A stretch of 64,000 nucleotides of DNA, taken from contig NZ_CP044129.1 in assembly GCF_009617995.1 (NCBI RefSeq), forward strand, positions 310,001 through 374,000. Direction: 5' to 3'. Of the stretch, positions 18,970 to 29,313 are shown piece after piece. The position numbers were made by a program, and so were the translations under genes. The stretch is from Halomicrobium sp. LC1Hm. GTDB taxonomy: Archaea; Halobacteriota; Halobacteria; Halobacteriales; Haloarculaceae. Below the pieces are notes generated by a model. The model saw nothing but the letters and a program-made list of their open reading frames with translations, was not told the origin of the DNA and did not search any database. Within the stretch, counting starts at the first letter, position 1. Every line of letters starts with the position of its first letter.

Positions 18970-20427
18970 TCACCTGAACACATCTCGGAGCTTCTGTGTC
19001 CCAAGCCGTCCCAGCAGCTTCGCCGGCCCGCGCTTTGGCGCGTCGGCGAGCACGTCCCTGAGTGACGGTGGTTCGGGCGTTCCGAGCCCGAGGTCCCACT
19101 CGGTCGCCGCCGCGAACTGCTCGACGGCTGCCGTGGCCCGTTCCCGGACCGCTTGCGCGTCCATCGTCTGGACGACGCCGTCCTCGACGACCACCTCGCC
19201 GTCGACGACGACCGTCTCCACGTCCGAACGGCGGGCACCGTTCGCGAGCTGTGCCGCCACGTTGGTCAACGGCGTAAACTTCGCCTGGTCGACGTCGAGG
19301 ACGGCGAGGTCGCCACGAGCACCGGGGACGAGGCGGCCGACCGACTCGATGCCCACCGCGTCGGCGCTCTCGGCGGTGAGCATCCGGACCAGCGCCATCG
19401 AGTCGTACTGCTGTGCTCCCGCGTCGAGGTTGGCCAGCAGGCGAGCCGAGCGCGCCTCTTCGAACAGGTCGACGGAGTCGTGCCAGTAGTGGTCGTCAAG
19501 ACCGAGGCCGACGGCCACGCCGGCCTCGCGCAGGTCGGCCACCGGCGTCCAGGGAGTCTCTGGATCGAGGTTGTAGTAGCCGAAGATGGACGGACAGTGT
19601 GCGACACCGGCGTCGGCCTCGCTCATCCGCTCGATGTCCCTCTCGTCGGCGACCCGGAAGTGCGCGCCCACGAGTCGGTCGTCGAGCAGTCCGACCGCGT
19701 CCAGCAGCGCGAGCGAATCGTCGCTCCCGTTCGCGCGGGCCATCTCGTCGCTTTCGCCGAGTTCCAGCAGGTGCGTGTGGACGGGCACCTCGGGGTACTC
19801 GGCCGCCAGGTCTGCGACGCGCTCCCAGAGGTCGCGCGTACACGACCAGTCGTCGTGGGGACAGAGGGCGGCGCTGATGCGGCCGTCGTAGCTGCCGTCG
19901 AACTGCTCGACGAACGAGCGGGCCCGCTCGAACTGTGCGTCGACCGACCGGTCCCAGAACAGGTCCGACAGCATGGGTCCCATCACTGCCCGCAGCCCCG
20001 CCTCGCCGAGGATGTCCGCGCCCAGTGCCGGGCGCACGTCCATCGTGTTGACCGTCGTCACGCCCCCCTGGAGGTGAGTCAGGGCCGCCAGCTCGTACCC
20101 CGCTCGCAGCAGGTCGTCGTGCTCGCTGGCCATGTCGGCGATCAGCGGCGTCATCTGGGCGAACAGCTCGACCGGCCCCATCTCGCTGAAGGCACCCGTC
20201 AGCGCGGTCCCCTCCAGGTGTGCGTGGGCGTTCACGAGTCCGGGCAACACGAGCCGCCCTGCTCCGTCGAGGACGTGATCGGCCTCGATCTGGGCGTCGC
20301 CCGCCCGGCTCTCTCGGACGGTCGCGATGTCGCCGTCCCGGACCACGACGGTGCCGGACTCGTAGACGCGGTTGCGCTCGTCGACGGTCACGACCACTGC
20401 GTCGTGGACGACGAAGTCCGCCGTCAC
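18970..20427 (-). CDS. Amidohydrolase (TrzA/AtzA, SAH/MTA-deaminase-like)
   Basis: This 485 aa metal-dependent hydrolase of the amidohydrolase superfamily has LPGLVNAHAHLEG with the two metal His near residue 67, VHTHLLE with the third, VGAHFRVADE, and GLGLDDHYWHD with the catalytic Asp. It fits cytosine, adenosine or chlorohydrolase-type deaminases. The substrate is not determinable by eye. The GTG start overlaps the stop of the 20424-20900 gene, so the two are coupled. Confidence 0.87.
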   Translation of the reverse strand: MTADFVVHDAVVVTVDERNRVYESGTVVVRDGDIATVRESRAGDAQIEADHVLDGAGRLVLPGLVNAHAHLEGTALTGAFSEMGPVELFAQMTPLIADMASEHDDLLRAGYELAALTHLQGGVTTVNTMDVRPALGADILGEAGLRAVMGPMLSDLFWDRSVDAQFERARSFVEQFDGSYDGRISAALCPHDDWSCTRDLWERVADLAAEYPEVPVHTHLLELGESDEMARANGSDDSLALLDAVGLLDDRLVGAHFRVADERDIERMSEADAGVAHCPSIFGYYNLDPETPWTPVADLREAGVAVGLGLDDHYWHDSVDLFEEARSARLLANLDAGAQQYDSMALVRMLTAESADAVGIESVGRLVPGARGDLAVLDVDQAKFTPLTNVAAQLANGARRSDVETVVVDGEVVVEDGVVQTMDAQAVRERATAAVEQFAAATEWDLGLGTPEPPSLRDVLADAPKRGPAKLLGRLGTQKLRDVFR

Positions 20428-20900
20428 TGTGTAGCCCTCCCACGATCGCCCGGGAGTTCGCCGGTCCGGACCCAGCTGCGTGCCGCCTCGCGTTCCGCCG
20501 GGCCGAAGTACCGCATCTCGTCGGGACTGACCGGCCAGACCGGCGCGATGGCTCGCCAGCAGTCGAACAGTCCCCGGGCCCAGACCGAATCGCCGACTGC
20601 GGCGTAGCGACCGATGTCGAACGTCGACCCTCGTCGGAGGTCCGGCAGGATGCCGTACCAGTTCGAGAGGGCCGACCGGGCGGTCCAGTCGACTGTCTCC
20701 TCGTAGAGGTGGACGGTGTCGTGTGCGTCGGTCGTCGCCGAGAGGAGCCGGTAGAGGTCTCTGAACCCGCCGGGCGAGCAGTCGCCGACTCGAATGGCGA
20801 CGACAGCCGGTGTCGGCTCGGTCAGTACTTCGAACATCGCGTCGTTCGGATCGGGCCGATAGTCGTCGAGCGCGGCCGTCACCGTCTCGCGGTCGATCAT
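20424..20900 (-). CDS. Hypothetical haloarchaeal protein coupled to an amidohydrolase
   Basis: The product is 158 aa and no family is recognised. It starts MIDRETVTAALDDYRPDPND; the middle has VVAIRVGDCSPGGFRDLYRLL and the end is basic. No membrane helix or metal motif is visible. A 4-nt GTGA overlap joins it to the amidohydrolase downstream, so it may be an accessory or partner protein. ATG at 20900 is chosen; the extension to 20972 enters AT-rich promoter sequence. Confidence 0.6.
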   Translation of the reverse strand: MIDRETVTAALDDYRPDPNDAMFEVLTEPTPAVVAIRVGDCSPGGFRDLYRLLSATTDAHDTVHLYEETVDWTARSALSNWYGILPDLRRGSTFDIGRYAAVGDSVWARGLFDCWRAIAPVWPVSPDEMRYFGPAEREAARSWVRTGELPGDRGRATQ

Positions 20901-21128
20901 AGTCGGCGGTTCGACGACCTGTTTGTTAAGTCGACTGCTATTATACGGCATTCTGTACATAATCTCTAACAAAATTTAGGCCCTTAGTTGTTAAACAGTC
21001 GGCTTATGTCCGGTCCTGGTCGAGTGCCTTCGGCCCCGGCCACCGCGCTCGCTGCGTGGCCGATCACCTGCTTCCGACCGGATTCGCCGAGGAAGAAGAT
21101 TCATGTATCTGGTGGGACCAGTTGGGGC

Positions 21129-22007
21129 ATGGACAGTTCTCTCGACGCCGTCCGGGCGGACGACGACCTCGCCGTGGCGCTGGCGGTCGTCCTCGACCGT
21201 GCCGAGGCGGGCGACGGAACCGTCGCGTGGACGGATCTCCGGGGACAGATCGATCCCGTCGAGTGGGGCCGACTGCTCGACCATGGCGTCGTCGTCCCCG
21301 CTGGTGATCGCTTCGTCGTCGACGACCCGACCGCGGCGCGCGAACTGCTCGCACAGCGAGACCTCGACGACGCGGACCCCGACGCCCCAGAGACCGGCGG
21401 CTGGTCGCGCGCGGACAAGCTGGCAGGCGTCGGCGCACTCGCACTGATGGCGAGCTACCAGTTGCCCGGCGGGCGCGAACTGGTCGGCCAGAGCGTCAAC
21501 ACCGTCCTCGGACCGCTCGCGGCACAACTGCCCTTCGTCGCGACGATCACACTACTCGCAGTCGTGACCGCGCTGGCGTCGACGACGATTCGCCGCCGAC
21601 TCCAGTCGAAAGAACGGATGGAGCGGCTCAAGACCCGGCTGACCGACGTTCGCGAGCGACTCGACGACGCCCGCGAGCGCGGCGACGACGAGGCCGTCGA
21701 ACGGCTCCGGGCCGAACAGCAGGAGCTGATGACCCAGCAACTGTCGATGTTCAAGCACATGCTCCGACCGATGGCCTGGACGGTGCTGGTCTCGGCACCG
21801 ATCTTCCTGTGGCTCTCGTGGCTGGCCGTCGCGCCCGCCGCCGCCATCGCGCCGACGGCGACGGTGTTCCCGATGCTCGGCCGGATCACCTGGACGGCCA
21901 AACTGATCGGGCCGCTGCACGTCTGGACGGTGTGGTACATCGCCACCTCGATGCTCTCGGGGCTGACGATCCAGCGGACGATGGACCGGGTCGGCGTCGG
22001 GTCCTGA
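21129..22007 (+). CDS. DUF106/EMC3-like membrane insertase with N-terminal winged-helix-like domain
   Basis: The product is 292 aa. Residues 1-80 look like a winged-helix-type domain ([20 protein letters not shown]). A membrane segment lies at about 133-152, a charged coiled coil at 155-205, and two or three more membrane segments at 212-280 ([35 protein letters not shown]). This is the DUF106 arrangement of the Oxa1/Get1/EMC3 superfamily, which inserts or stabilises membrane proteins. The N-terminal extension is the notable part. ATG at 21129 is chosen over 20988, which lies in unconserved sequence. Confidence 0.82.
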   Translation: MDSSLDAVRADDDLAVALAVVLDRAEAGDGTVAWTDLRGQIDPVEWGRLLDHGVVVPAGDRFVVDDPTAARELLAQRDLDDADPDAPETGGWSRADKLAGVGALALMASYQLPGGRELVGQSVNTVLGPLAAQLPFVATITLLAVVTALASTTIRRRLQSKERMERLKTRLTDVRERLDDARERGDDEAVERLRAEQQELMTQQLSMFKHMLRPMAWTVLVSAPIFLWLSWLAVAPAAAIAPTATVFPMLGRITWTAKLIGPLHVWTVWYIATSMLSGLTIQRTMDRVGVGS

Positions 22008-22429
22008 TCCGGCGGCGATTTCTGTCGGCTATATTCTCACCGCGTCGAGTCACTGCTCGTACCCCTGTCTATCGAACCCCACTGCACACCCGATCGCACG
22101 GCCGTCGTGCGGTCGGTGTCTCCCTCCGACTGTGCTACCGCTGTCTGGCCGAGCCCGCACTCTCTCGCTCGCGCCGGTCACGTCGCTGGCGGCGTCACGC
22201 TGGCACCCCGACGACGCCTCCCGGCGATGCGGCGTCGAACGCCCTGCCACCACGCTTCGTCATCGACTGCGGGCGGACGCCACTCGCCGCATTCGATATA
22301 GCGTACAGCAGTTTATTACTTCGCGACACAGATTCTGAGCCTCGCCCCAAAACACGGCCGACAGCATGGAAAACCGGCGAATCCGCCCAAAGCACACCGC
22401 TCAAGTCGATCGAGCCCTACTATCGGACA
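22008..22429. other. Intergenic region before uvrB with an eroded repeat A
   Basis: These 422 nt contain no supported gene. A shortened copy of repeat A lies near 22069-22119. The last 100 nt become AT-richer (TTTATTACTTCGCG near 22312-22325), a plausible uvrB promoter. Confidence 0.5.
22069..22119. repeat. Repeat A, eroded copy 3 (core)
   Basis: The core CACACCCGATCGCAC, a GGCCGTC loop and GTGCGGTCGGTGT matches the centre of repeat A, closest to the copy at 52534. The outer arms are mostly lost, though CTATCGAA at the left may be a remnant. Confidence 0.6.
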
Positions 22430-24484
<2,055 letters not shown>

Positions 24485-24560
24485 CACTGTCGGCTGTCCG
24501 TCTGTGACTGATTCTGCCACCCCGGATGGCGAATCTCGTCACGAGGTTCCAGCCACGTAT
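24485..24560. repeat. Element B, copy 2, next to the uvrB stop
   Basis: This is about 76 bp in the orientation opposite to copy 1. The left end CACTGTCGGCTGTCCGTCTG is clear, the centre CCACCCCGGATGG resembles the copy 1 palindrome, and the right end is degenerate (CCAGCCACGTAT). It begins at the base after the uvrB stop codon (24482-24484). It may serve as the end-of-transcript hairpin of uvrB. Confidence 0.75.
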
Positions 24561-24808
24561 GAGGCCCGACATCTGTTCGAGACGGACGCAGCTCACGCAT
24601 CGGCCGCTGAGGCACAGCTAACGCCGTATGACCGTCGTTTGTGGCTGCATCGACTGTTCCAGAAACACGCGCCCGCCCCATGTCATAAACTGCTATCCGC
24701 GATACCAAAGCACGGTCTCGACGGATTCTCCGAGTTCGCGGCGACGGCGACAGCGACCGCTCTCCTTTGCCGTGAGCCGTACACGGGATCGAGACTGCCG
24801 ACGATCGA
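24561..24808. other. Intergenic, no gene recognised
   Basis: About 250 nt between element B and the HD-domain gene. ORFs here do not resemble known proteins or carry haloarchaeal coding bias. Nothing further is seen. Confidence 0.4.
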
Positions 24809-25471
24809 TCAGGCGTCGGCTCGCACGCCGATCTCGCTCTCGAACTGCTCGAAGAACGCCTCCATGAAACGCCACCGTGACCTGCCGAGCCGCCGGGCCG
24901 GTGGCGTGTGTAGTCGTGCCAGTCGTTCGCGCGCCCACTCACGGAGGACCGAAATGTCGCGACGGTCGGTCGTCGCTTCGTGTGTCGAGGCGTCGTCGAG
25001 GTGTGCGTACTGGGTCCCCGTTCGCCCCGATCGTTCGCCGACGACACACGCGAGTCGGACGATCCCGACGGCACCGGTCGCATCGAGCTTGTCGGCGTCG
25101 AACAGGAGCTTCGCTTCCGGGCTCTCGGGCTCCGGTGAACTCGATCGGATACTGTGAGTTCGCAGGCAGTGTGCGACGGCGTCGATTCGGCTGGCAGCGA
25201 CGCCTTCCTCGGCAAGCAACTCCCTGGCCGTGACCGTGGCCCACTCGCCGTGGTCGTCGATTTCCCCGACGCGCTCCAGGGGACGGCCGATATCGTGAAG
25301 CCACGCCGCCCCGGACAGCACGTCGCGATCGACAGCGCGGTCCCACCTCTCGGCGAGTCGCAGGGAGAGATCGCGGACCCGTTTCGCGTGGAACCGATCG
25401 TGCGCGGGGAGAGCAGCGTCGTAGTACGGCATCGCCAGCGATCGTGCGAGCGAATCGAGTGTGGAGGGCAT
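24809..25471 (-). CDS. HD-domain phosphohydrolase
   Basis: The product is 220 aa. The HD fold is shown by HDRFHAKRVRDLSLRLAERW (first His), AAWLHDIGRPLE (HD pair near residue 57), a further His in VAHCLRTHSIR, and an Asp in LLFDADKLDATGAVG. It is probably a metal-dependent phosphohydrolase of nucleotides; the substrate is unknown. The ATG at 25471 begins MPSTLDSLARS; the extension to 25558 is unsupported. It is divergent from the alpha/beta hydrolase gene. Confidence 0.85.
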   Translation of the reverse strand: MPSTLDSLARSLAMPYYDAALPAHDRFHAKRVRDLSLRLAERWDRAVDRDVLSGAAWLHDIGRPLERVGEIDDHGEWATVTARELLAEEGVAASRIDAVAHCLRTHSIRSSSPEPESPEAKLLFDADKLDATGAVGIVRLACVVGERSGRTGTQYAHLDDASTHEATTDRRDISVLREWARERLARLHTPPARRLGRSRWRFMEAFFEQFESEIGVRADA

Positions 25472-25685
25472 CGCTCGGGGCGTCGTCGACCGGTGAAAAA
25501 GCGATTGTGGAACACGACGCCGTTCCCGAAGCACCGGCTGCGGACCGACGGCCCTCATTCTCTATCGCGGATAGTGATTTATAGGCCGTCTCGTCGGGAC
25601 GGCGTCGTACCCGACGAGCAGACCGGTGAGACGCTGCTGGGCGGGCAGCGCGTGGGTTTTTGCTGCCGGCGGTCGTCGTCCCTGT

Positions 25686-26567
25686 ATGCCGATCAGTGAG
25701 ACGGTCACCACCGACGGTCTGGCGATCCACTTCCTCGAAGCCGGCGATCCGGCAGATCCGACGATCGTCCTCCTGCACGGCGGGATCATCGACGCGGCGC
25801 ACGTCTCCTGGGACGAGGTGATCGAGCCGCTGGCCGCGGACTGTCACGTCGTCGCGCCGGATCTCCTGGGGTACGGCCGGAGCGGCGTCGACAGGGGCGA
25901 GGGCACGGACGGCCGGACGATTCTCCCACCGGGCTCCTACCCGGTCGGCCGGCACGTCGACGCTACGACGAGGTTTCTCGACGAACTGGCCGTCGACACG
26001 TGCTCGATCGCCGGGCTCTCGCTCGGCGGTGCTGTCGGACTCGGCCTGGCACTTCGTCGTCCCGCTCTCGTCGACGATCTCCTGTTGATCGACAGCTACG
26101 GACTGGGCCGAGCGCTGCCAAACGGTCGACTCTCCTACGCCCTCGCGCGCGTCCAACTGTTCAATCGGGTCGCCATCGCCCTGTTCCGCCGGAGCCGCCG
26201 GCTCACGAAGGCGAGCCTGAACGGGATCGTCGCGGACCTCGACGACCTCTCCGAAGAAGCGGTCGACGCGGTCTACGAGGAGGTCCAGCGGCCCACTGCC
26301 GGAGTCGCGTTCCGTCGCTTCCGCGAGGCCGAGGTGACGCGCTCGGGATACCGGACCGTCTACGTCGACGAGCTACCGGCGCTCGAGGTCCCGACACGGC
26401 TCCTCCACGGCCGCCACGACGAGGTGGTCCCGCTGTCCTGGGCCGAGCGGGCGGCCGATCGCATTCCAGAGAGTGAGCTGGTGGTCCTCGACTCGTGTGC
26501 CCACTGGCCGCCCCGCGAGAGGCCGTCGACGGTGGTCGAGCACGCTCGCGAGGTCGCGACTCGCTGA
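25686..26567 (+). CDS. Alpha/beta hydrolase
   Basis: The product is 293 aa. It has the oxyanion HGG loop (VLLHGGIIDAAH, about residue 33), nucleophile Ser in AGLSLGGAVGLGLALR (about residue 120), and acid and base in LLHGRHDEVVPL and DSCAHWPPRERP near the C-terminus. It is a serine hydrolase of the esterase/haloalkane dehalogenase-like fold with unknown substrate. No signal peptide is seen, so it is probably cytoplasmic. Confidence 0.87.
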   Translation: MPISETVTTDGLAIHFLEAGDPADPTIVLLHGGIIDAAHVSWDEVIEPLAADCHVVAPDLLGYGRSGVDRGEGTDGRTILPPGSYPVGRHVDATTRFLDELAVDTCSIAGLSLGGAVGLGLALRRPALVDDLLLIDSYGLGRALPNGRLSYALARVQLFNRVAIALFRRSRRLTKASLNGIVADLDDLSEEAVDAVYEEVQRPTAGVAFRRFREAEVTRSGYRTVYVDELPALEVPTRLLHGRHDEVVPLSWAERAADRIPESELVVLDSCAHWPPRERPSTVVEHAREVATR

Positions 26568-26849
26568 CGGCTCTCGCGGACGTTCTGGCTGCTTCGGGAG
26601 TTCGGTAGCGTGGCCCCGGGATCGACGTGATATATCGATATCCGCGATACAGAACGGTATGATGTCGTCACCGTCCGTCGATTCGTCGGTGATCGGCCAC
26701 TGCCCGGAGTCGTTCGATCCGCTCGTCGATGTAGCGTCGTGAGAAAAGCCCAGAGGAATCTGAACCGATACCAGACCTCGCTTCGCTCGGTCTGTCGTGA
26801 TTCAGATCCCGTGTATAGCTTTCGCTCCTCACCTTCGTTCGTCGCAGAA
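26568..26849. other. Intergenic, no gene recognised
   Basis: About 280 nt with an AT-rich patch near 26629-26645 (GATATATCGATATCCGCGATA). Short ORFs on both strands show no family resemblance. This stretch leads into the tRNA-derived repeat. Confidence 0.4.
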
Positions 26850-26872
26850 AGCCTCGGCCGGGATTTGAACCG
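26850..26872 (-). repeat. Duplicated 3' end of tRNA-Thr (candidate att scar)
   Basis: AGCCTCGGCCGGGATTTGAACC copies, with one mismatch, the last 22 or so nucleotides of the tRNA-Thr at 27014-27085, about 165 nt away in the same orientation. A T-arm-like sequence in the opposite orientation lies at 26933-26951. Tyrosine-recombinase elements typically leave such 3' tRNA duplications; no integrase remains. Confidence 0.55.
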
Positions 26873-27013
26873 GAGGAAGACGTTCCGGGATGCTCGCTCA
26901 CTGCGTTCGCTGCGCTCCCGGGACTGCGACTTCCAGGGTTCAAATTCCGGGTACGACTTCATCGATTTCAGCGATCGCTCGGCGACAAAGCGCTCGCAGA
27001 AGTGAAATCGAGA

Positions 27014-27085
27014 AGCCTAGGCCGGGATTTGAACCCGGGCTCTCGTCCTTACCAAGGACGCGCTTTACCTCTAAGCTACCCAGGC
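27014..27085 (-). tRNA. tRNA-Thr (anticodon GGT)
   Basis: 72 nt and a complete cloverleaf. The acceptor stem GCCTGGG pairs with CCTAGGC (one G-U), the D arm reads GCTTAGAGGTAAAGC, the anticodon stem CGTCC/GGACG carries loop TTGGTAA, and the T arm is CCGGG TTCAAAT CCCGG. The anticodon GGT (minus strand, 27051-27053) reads ACC/ACU threonine codons. No intron; CCA is not encoded. Confidence 0.95.
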
Positions 27086-27152
27086 GCGCATTCATCCGTT
27101 GTCCGGAGTTGTCTTTAGGCGTTACGATTCGGGGACGGCACGCTACTCTCTC

Positions 27153-27800
27153 TCAGTGGTCGGCCGAGGTGCGGACGCCATCGGCGCTGGTGGCGTCGGT
27201 CGTCAGCGTCGCGAGCGTCTCGCGTACGTCCTCGTCGGCGAACGTCTCGACGGGTGGCAGCCCGTCGGTCACGAGGTCGCTGGCGTACTCACGCAGGCGT
27301 GGCGTGGGTCGGTTCCCGGCGGCGGTGACGCCGGCCACGGCGGCGAGTTCGAGCACGTCGGCTTCGAGGTTCCGGTCGAGCGTGGGGTCGTCGGTTTCGC
27401 GGCGGACGGTCTGGTCGGTGCCGAACGCCCGGACCACGTCGACGGCGGCGTCGGCGGCCTCGGTTCGGGCCAGCAGATAGAATCCACGCGAGACGAGGAT
27501 GTCGGCGATGAGAACGTCCAGGTCGGCGGCGTCGCGGTCGCCGCCCGCCCAGGGGTCGTCGTGGGCCAGCGCCCGCGTCAGCCGGAGTCCCTCGTAGATC
27601 AACTGGACACCGGCGGCGCGGTCGCTGAGGCCGTCGAGTTGTCCCTCGCAGCCGGCGGCGCTCGCGCTGACGAGCGTGCAGACGCCGGGGGTCATCGAGG
27701 CGGCGTCGAGCCGGTCCTCGATACGGTCGCGCAGACGAGCGGGGTCGACGTCGTCGACTGCCGCCAGTGCGGCTCGTCGGACCGCAGCGGCTTCCTCCAT
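27153..27800 (-). CDS. Haloarchaeal helical protein (DUF7114-like)
   Basis: The product is 215 aa, acidic and predicted mostly helical, with no membrane segment. It begins MEEAAAVRRAALAAVDDVDP. The region ADLDVLIADILVSRGFYLLARTE recalls the helical core of polyprenyl-synthetase-like proteins, but the DDxxD metal motifs are missing. It resembles a conserved haloarchaeal family of unknown function. It is divergent from the enoyl-CoA hydratase gene, with 54 nt between the start codons. Confidence 0.62.
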   Translation of the reverse strand: MEEAAAVRRAALAAVDDVDPARLRDRIEDRLDAASMTPGVCTLVSASAAGCEGQLDGLSDRAAGVQLIYEGLRLTRALAHDDPWAGGDRDAADLDVLIADILVSRGFYLLARTEAADAAVDVVRAFGTDQTVRRETDDPTLDRNLEADVLELAAVAGVTAAGNRPTPRLREYASDLVTDGLPPVETFADEDVRETLATLTTDATSADGVRTSADH

Positions 27801-27854
27801 TACCTTCGCCTAGCGACGGGAAGGGCAAAGACCTTTGGAAACGTCGGGTCGGGC

Positions 27855-28547
27855 ATGGGGACGATACGGACCGAGCGGACGGGCGCGGTACTGGTCGTGA
27901 CGATCGACCGGCCCGACAGCCGCAACGCGCTGACGGCCGACGCACTGGGGACGCTCCGGGACCGAATCGCGGACGCGAGCGCGCCGGTGGTCGCTGTTCG
28001 GGGCGCTGGAACGGCGTTCTGTGCCGGCGCGGATCTGGACACCGTCGACGCCCTCGACGGAGACGACGCGTGTTCGTTCTCTCGGCTGGGCCAGGCCGTC
28101 GCGGACGCGCTGGCTGGCTACGACGGGGCGACGGTCGCGGCCATCGACGGGCCGGCACGCGGTGGCGGCGTCGAACTCGCGCTGGCCTGTGACCTGCGGG
28201 TCTGTACGCCCCGCTCGACGTTCGCCGAGTCGGGCGTGACGCTGGGGCTGTTCGGCGCGTGGGGCGGGACCGATCGGCTGGTCGACACCGTCGGCCGGAG
28301 CGTGGCGATGGACCTCTCGCTGTCCGGTCGCGTCGTCGACGCCGACGAGGCACTGCGGGTCGGCCTGGTTTCGCGGATCGTCGACGATCCGCTGGCGGTC
28401 GCGCACGCGGTCGCCGACAACGACGCCGGAGCGGTCCGGACGATCAAGGGGCTGCTCGCCGAGTCGGCCGACGGTGACCGGCAGTTCGAGCGGGAACGCG
28501 AGGCGTTCGCGACCCTCGTCGAAGCGCGGGCCAAGCGCAAGGATTGA
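27855..28547 (+). CDS. Enoyl-CoA hydratase/isomerase family protein
   Basis: This 230 aa crotonase-fold enzyme has the oxyanion loop GAGTAFCAGADL near residues 52-63 and GPARGGGVELALACDLRV near 100-117. A candidate catalytic Glu lies in FAESGVTLGLFGAWGGTDRL. It probably acts in beta-oxidation or a related CoA-thioester pathway. The ATG at 27855 is preferred to the far upstream GTG, which reads through the divergent gene. Confidence 0.87.
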   Translation: MGTIRTERTGAVLVVTIDRPDSRNALTADALGTLRDRIADASAPVVAVRGAGTAFCAGADLDTVDALDGDDACSFSRLGQAVADALAGYDGATVAAIDGPARGGGVELALACDLRVCTPRSTFAESGVTLGLFGAWGGTDRLVDTVGRSVAMDLSLSGRVVDADEALRVGLVSRIVDDPLAVAHAVADNDAGAVRTIKGLLAESADGDRQFEREREAFATLVEARAKRKD

Positions 28548-28574
28548 AGCCGTCCCACGCGCACTACGAGAACA

Positions 28575-29282
28575 ATGGTTGACTGTGAGTACTGTGACGG
28601 GTCCTTCGACAGCGAGGACGCGTACCTCGATCACCTCGGCAGCGCCCACGAGGGTGAGCTGGGATCGATCGATCAGCGGCGGGTCGCCGAGCACGACGGG
28701 AGCGACGAGAGCCGGAGCCTCTCGCTGGGGCCGGCTATCCTGATCGGTGTCGTCGGCTTCTCGATCGCGATCGTGGTCTACGTCGTCGTGTTCATGGGCG
28801 CAGGCGGTGGTGGATCGAGTCTCCCAGACAGCGGCGAGCAGGCGGTCGTCTCGCAGGTGACGACACAGGAGTCCGAAGGCACCCAGCACGTCGACCGGGG
28901 CACGGAGCTCACGTACGAGCACATGCCGCCGACCTCCGGGCCACACTACGCCGACTGGGCGACGGGCGGGTACTACGACGACGAGACGGCTCCGCCGCTG
29001 GGTGAGGTCGTCCACGCACTGGAACACGGGGCGATCGTCGTCTACTACGACCCCGACGGTATCGATCCTGACGTTCGCGAGAGCTTCCGGCAGTACGGGA
29101 ACCGGTACACGGACGACTTCATGAGCTTCCTCGCGGTCCCGACGCCGGTCGAGGATCCGGCGGCGACGTACGTCCTGACGGCCTGGACCAAGCGCCTCGA
29201 CATGGACGAGTACGACGAAGAGACGATGCGGCAGTTCATGGCCGAGTACATCGGGCGCGGGCCCGAGCAACAGGTCCGCTGA
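28575..29282 (+). CDS. C2H2 zinc finger-membrane-DUF3105 protein
   Basis: The product is 235 aa. A single C2H2 finger (Cys4, Cys7, His20, His25) is at the very N-terminus, followed by one membrane helix at about 52-74 (AILIGVVGFSIAIVVYVVVF). The outside domain is of the DUF3105 type with THMPPTSGPHYADW-like and VVHALEHGAIVVYY motifs rich in His, suggesting metal or ligand binding. The finger would face the cytoplasm. Function unknown. It follows the hydratase by 27 nt on the same strand. Confidence 0.82.
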   Translation: MVDCEYCDGSFDSEDAYLDHLGSAHEGELGSIDQRRVAEHDGSDESRSLSLGPAILIGVVGFSIAIVVYVVVFMGAGGGGSSLPDSGEQAVVSQVTTQESEGTQHVDRGTELTYEHMPPTSGPHYADWATGGYYDDETAPPLGEVVHALEHGAIVVYYDPDGIDPDVRESFRQYGNRYTDDFMSFLAVPTPVEDPAATYVLTAWTKRLDMDEYDEETMRQFMAEYIGRGPEQQVR

Positions 29283-29313
29283 CACCGTCGCCCGTCCGAG
29301 CGGCCACTGGCGG

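Noticed and set aside
26859-26951. Second tRNA gene suggested by two T-arm-like sequences
   Set aside because: The pieces are in opposite orientation and no anticodon or acceptor stem can be drawn between them.
27099-27854. Long upstream extension of the enoyl-CoA hydratase frame
   Set aside because: It is the antisense shadow of the divergent 27153-27800 gene.
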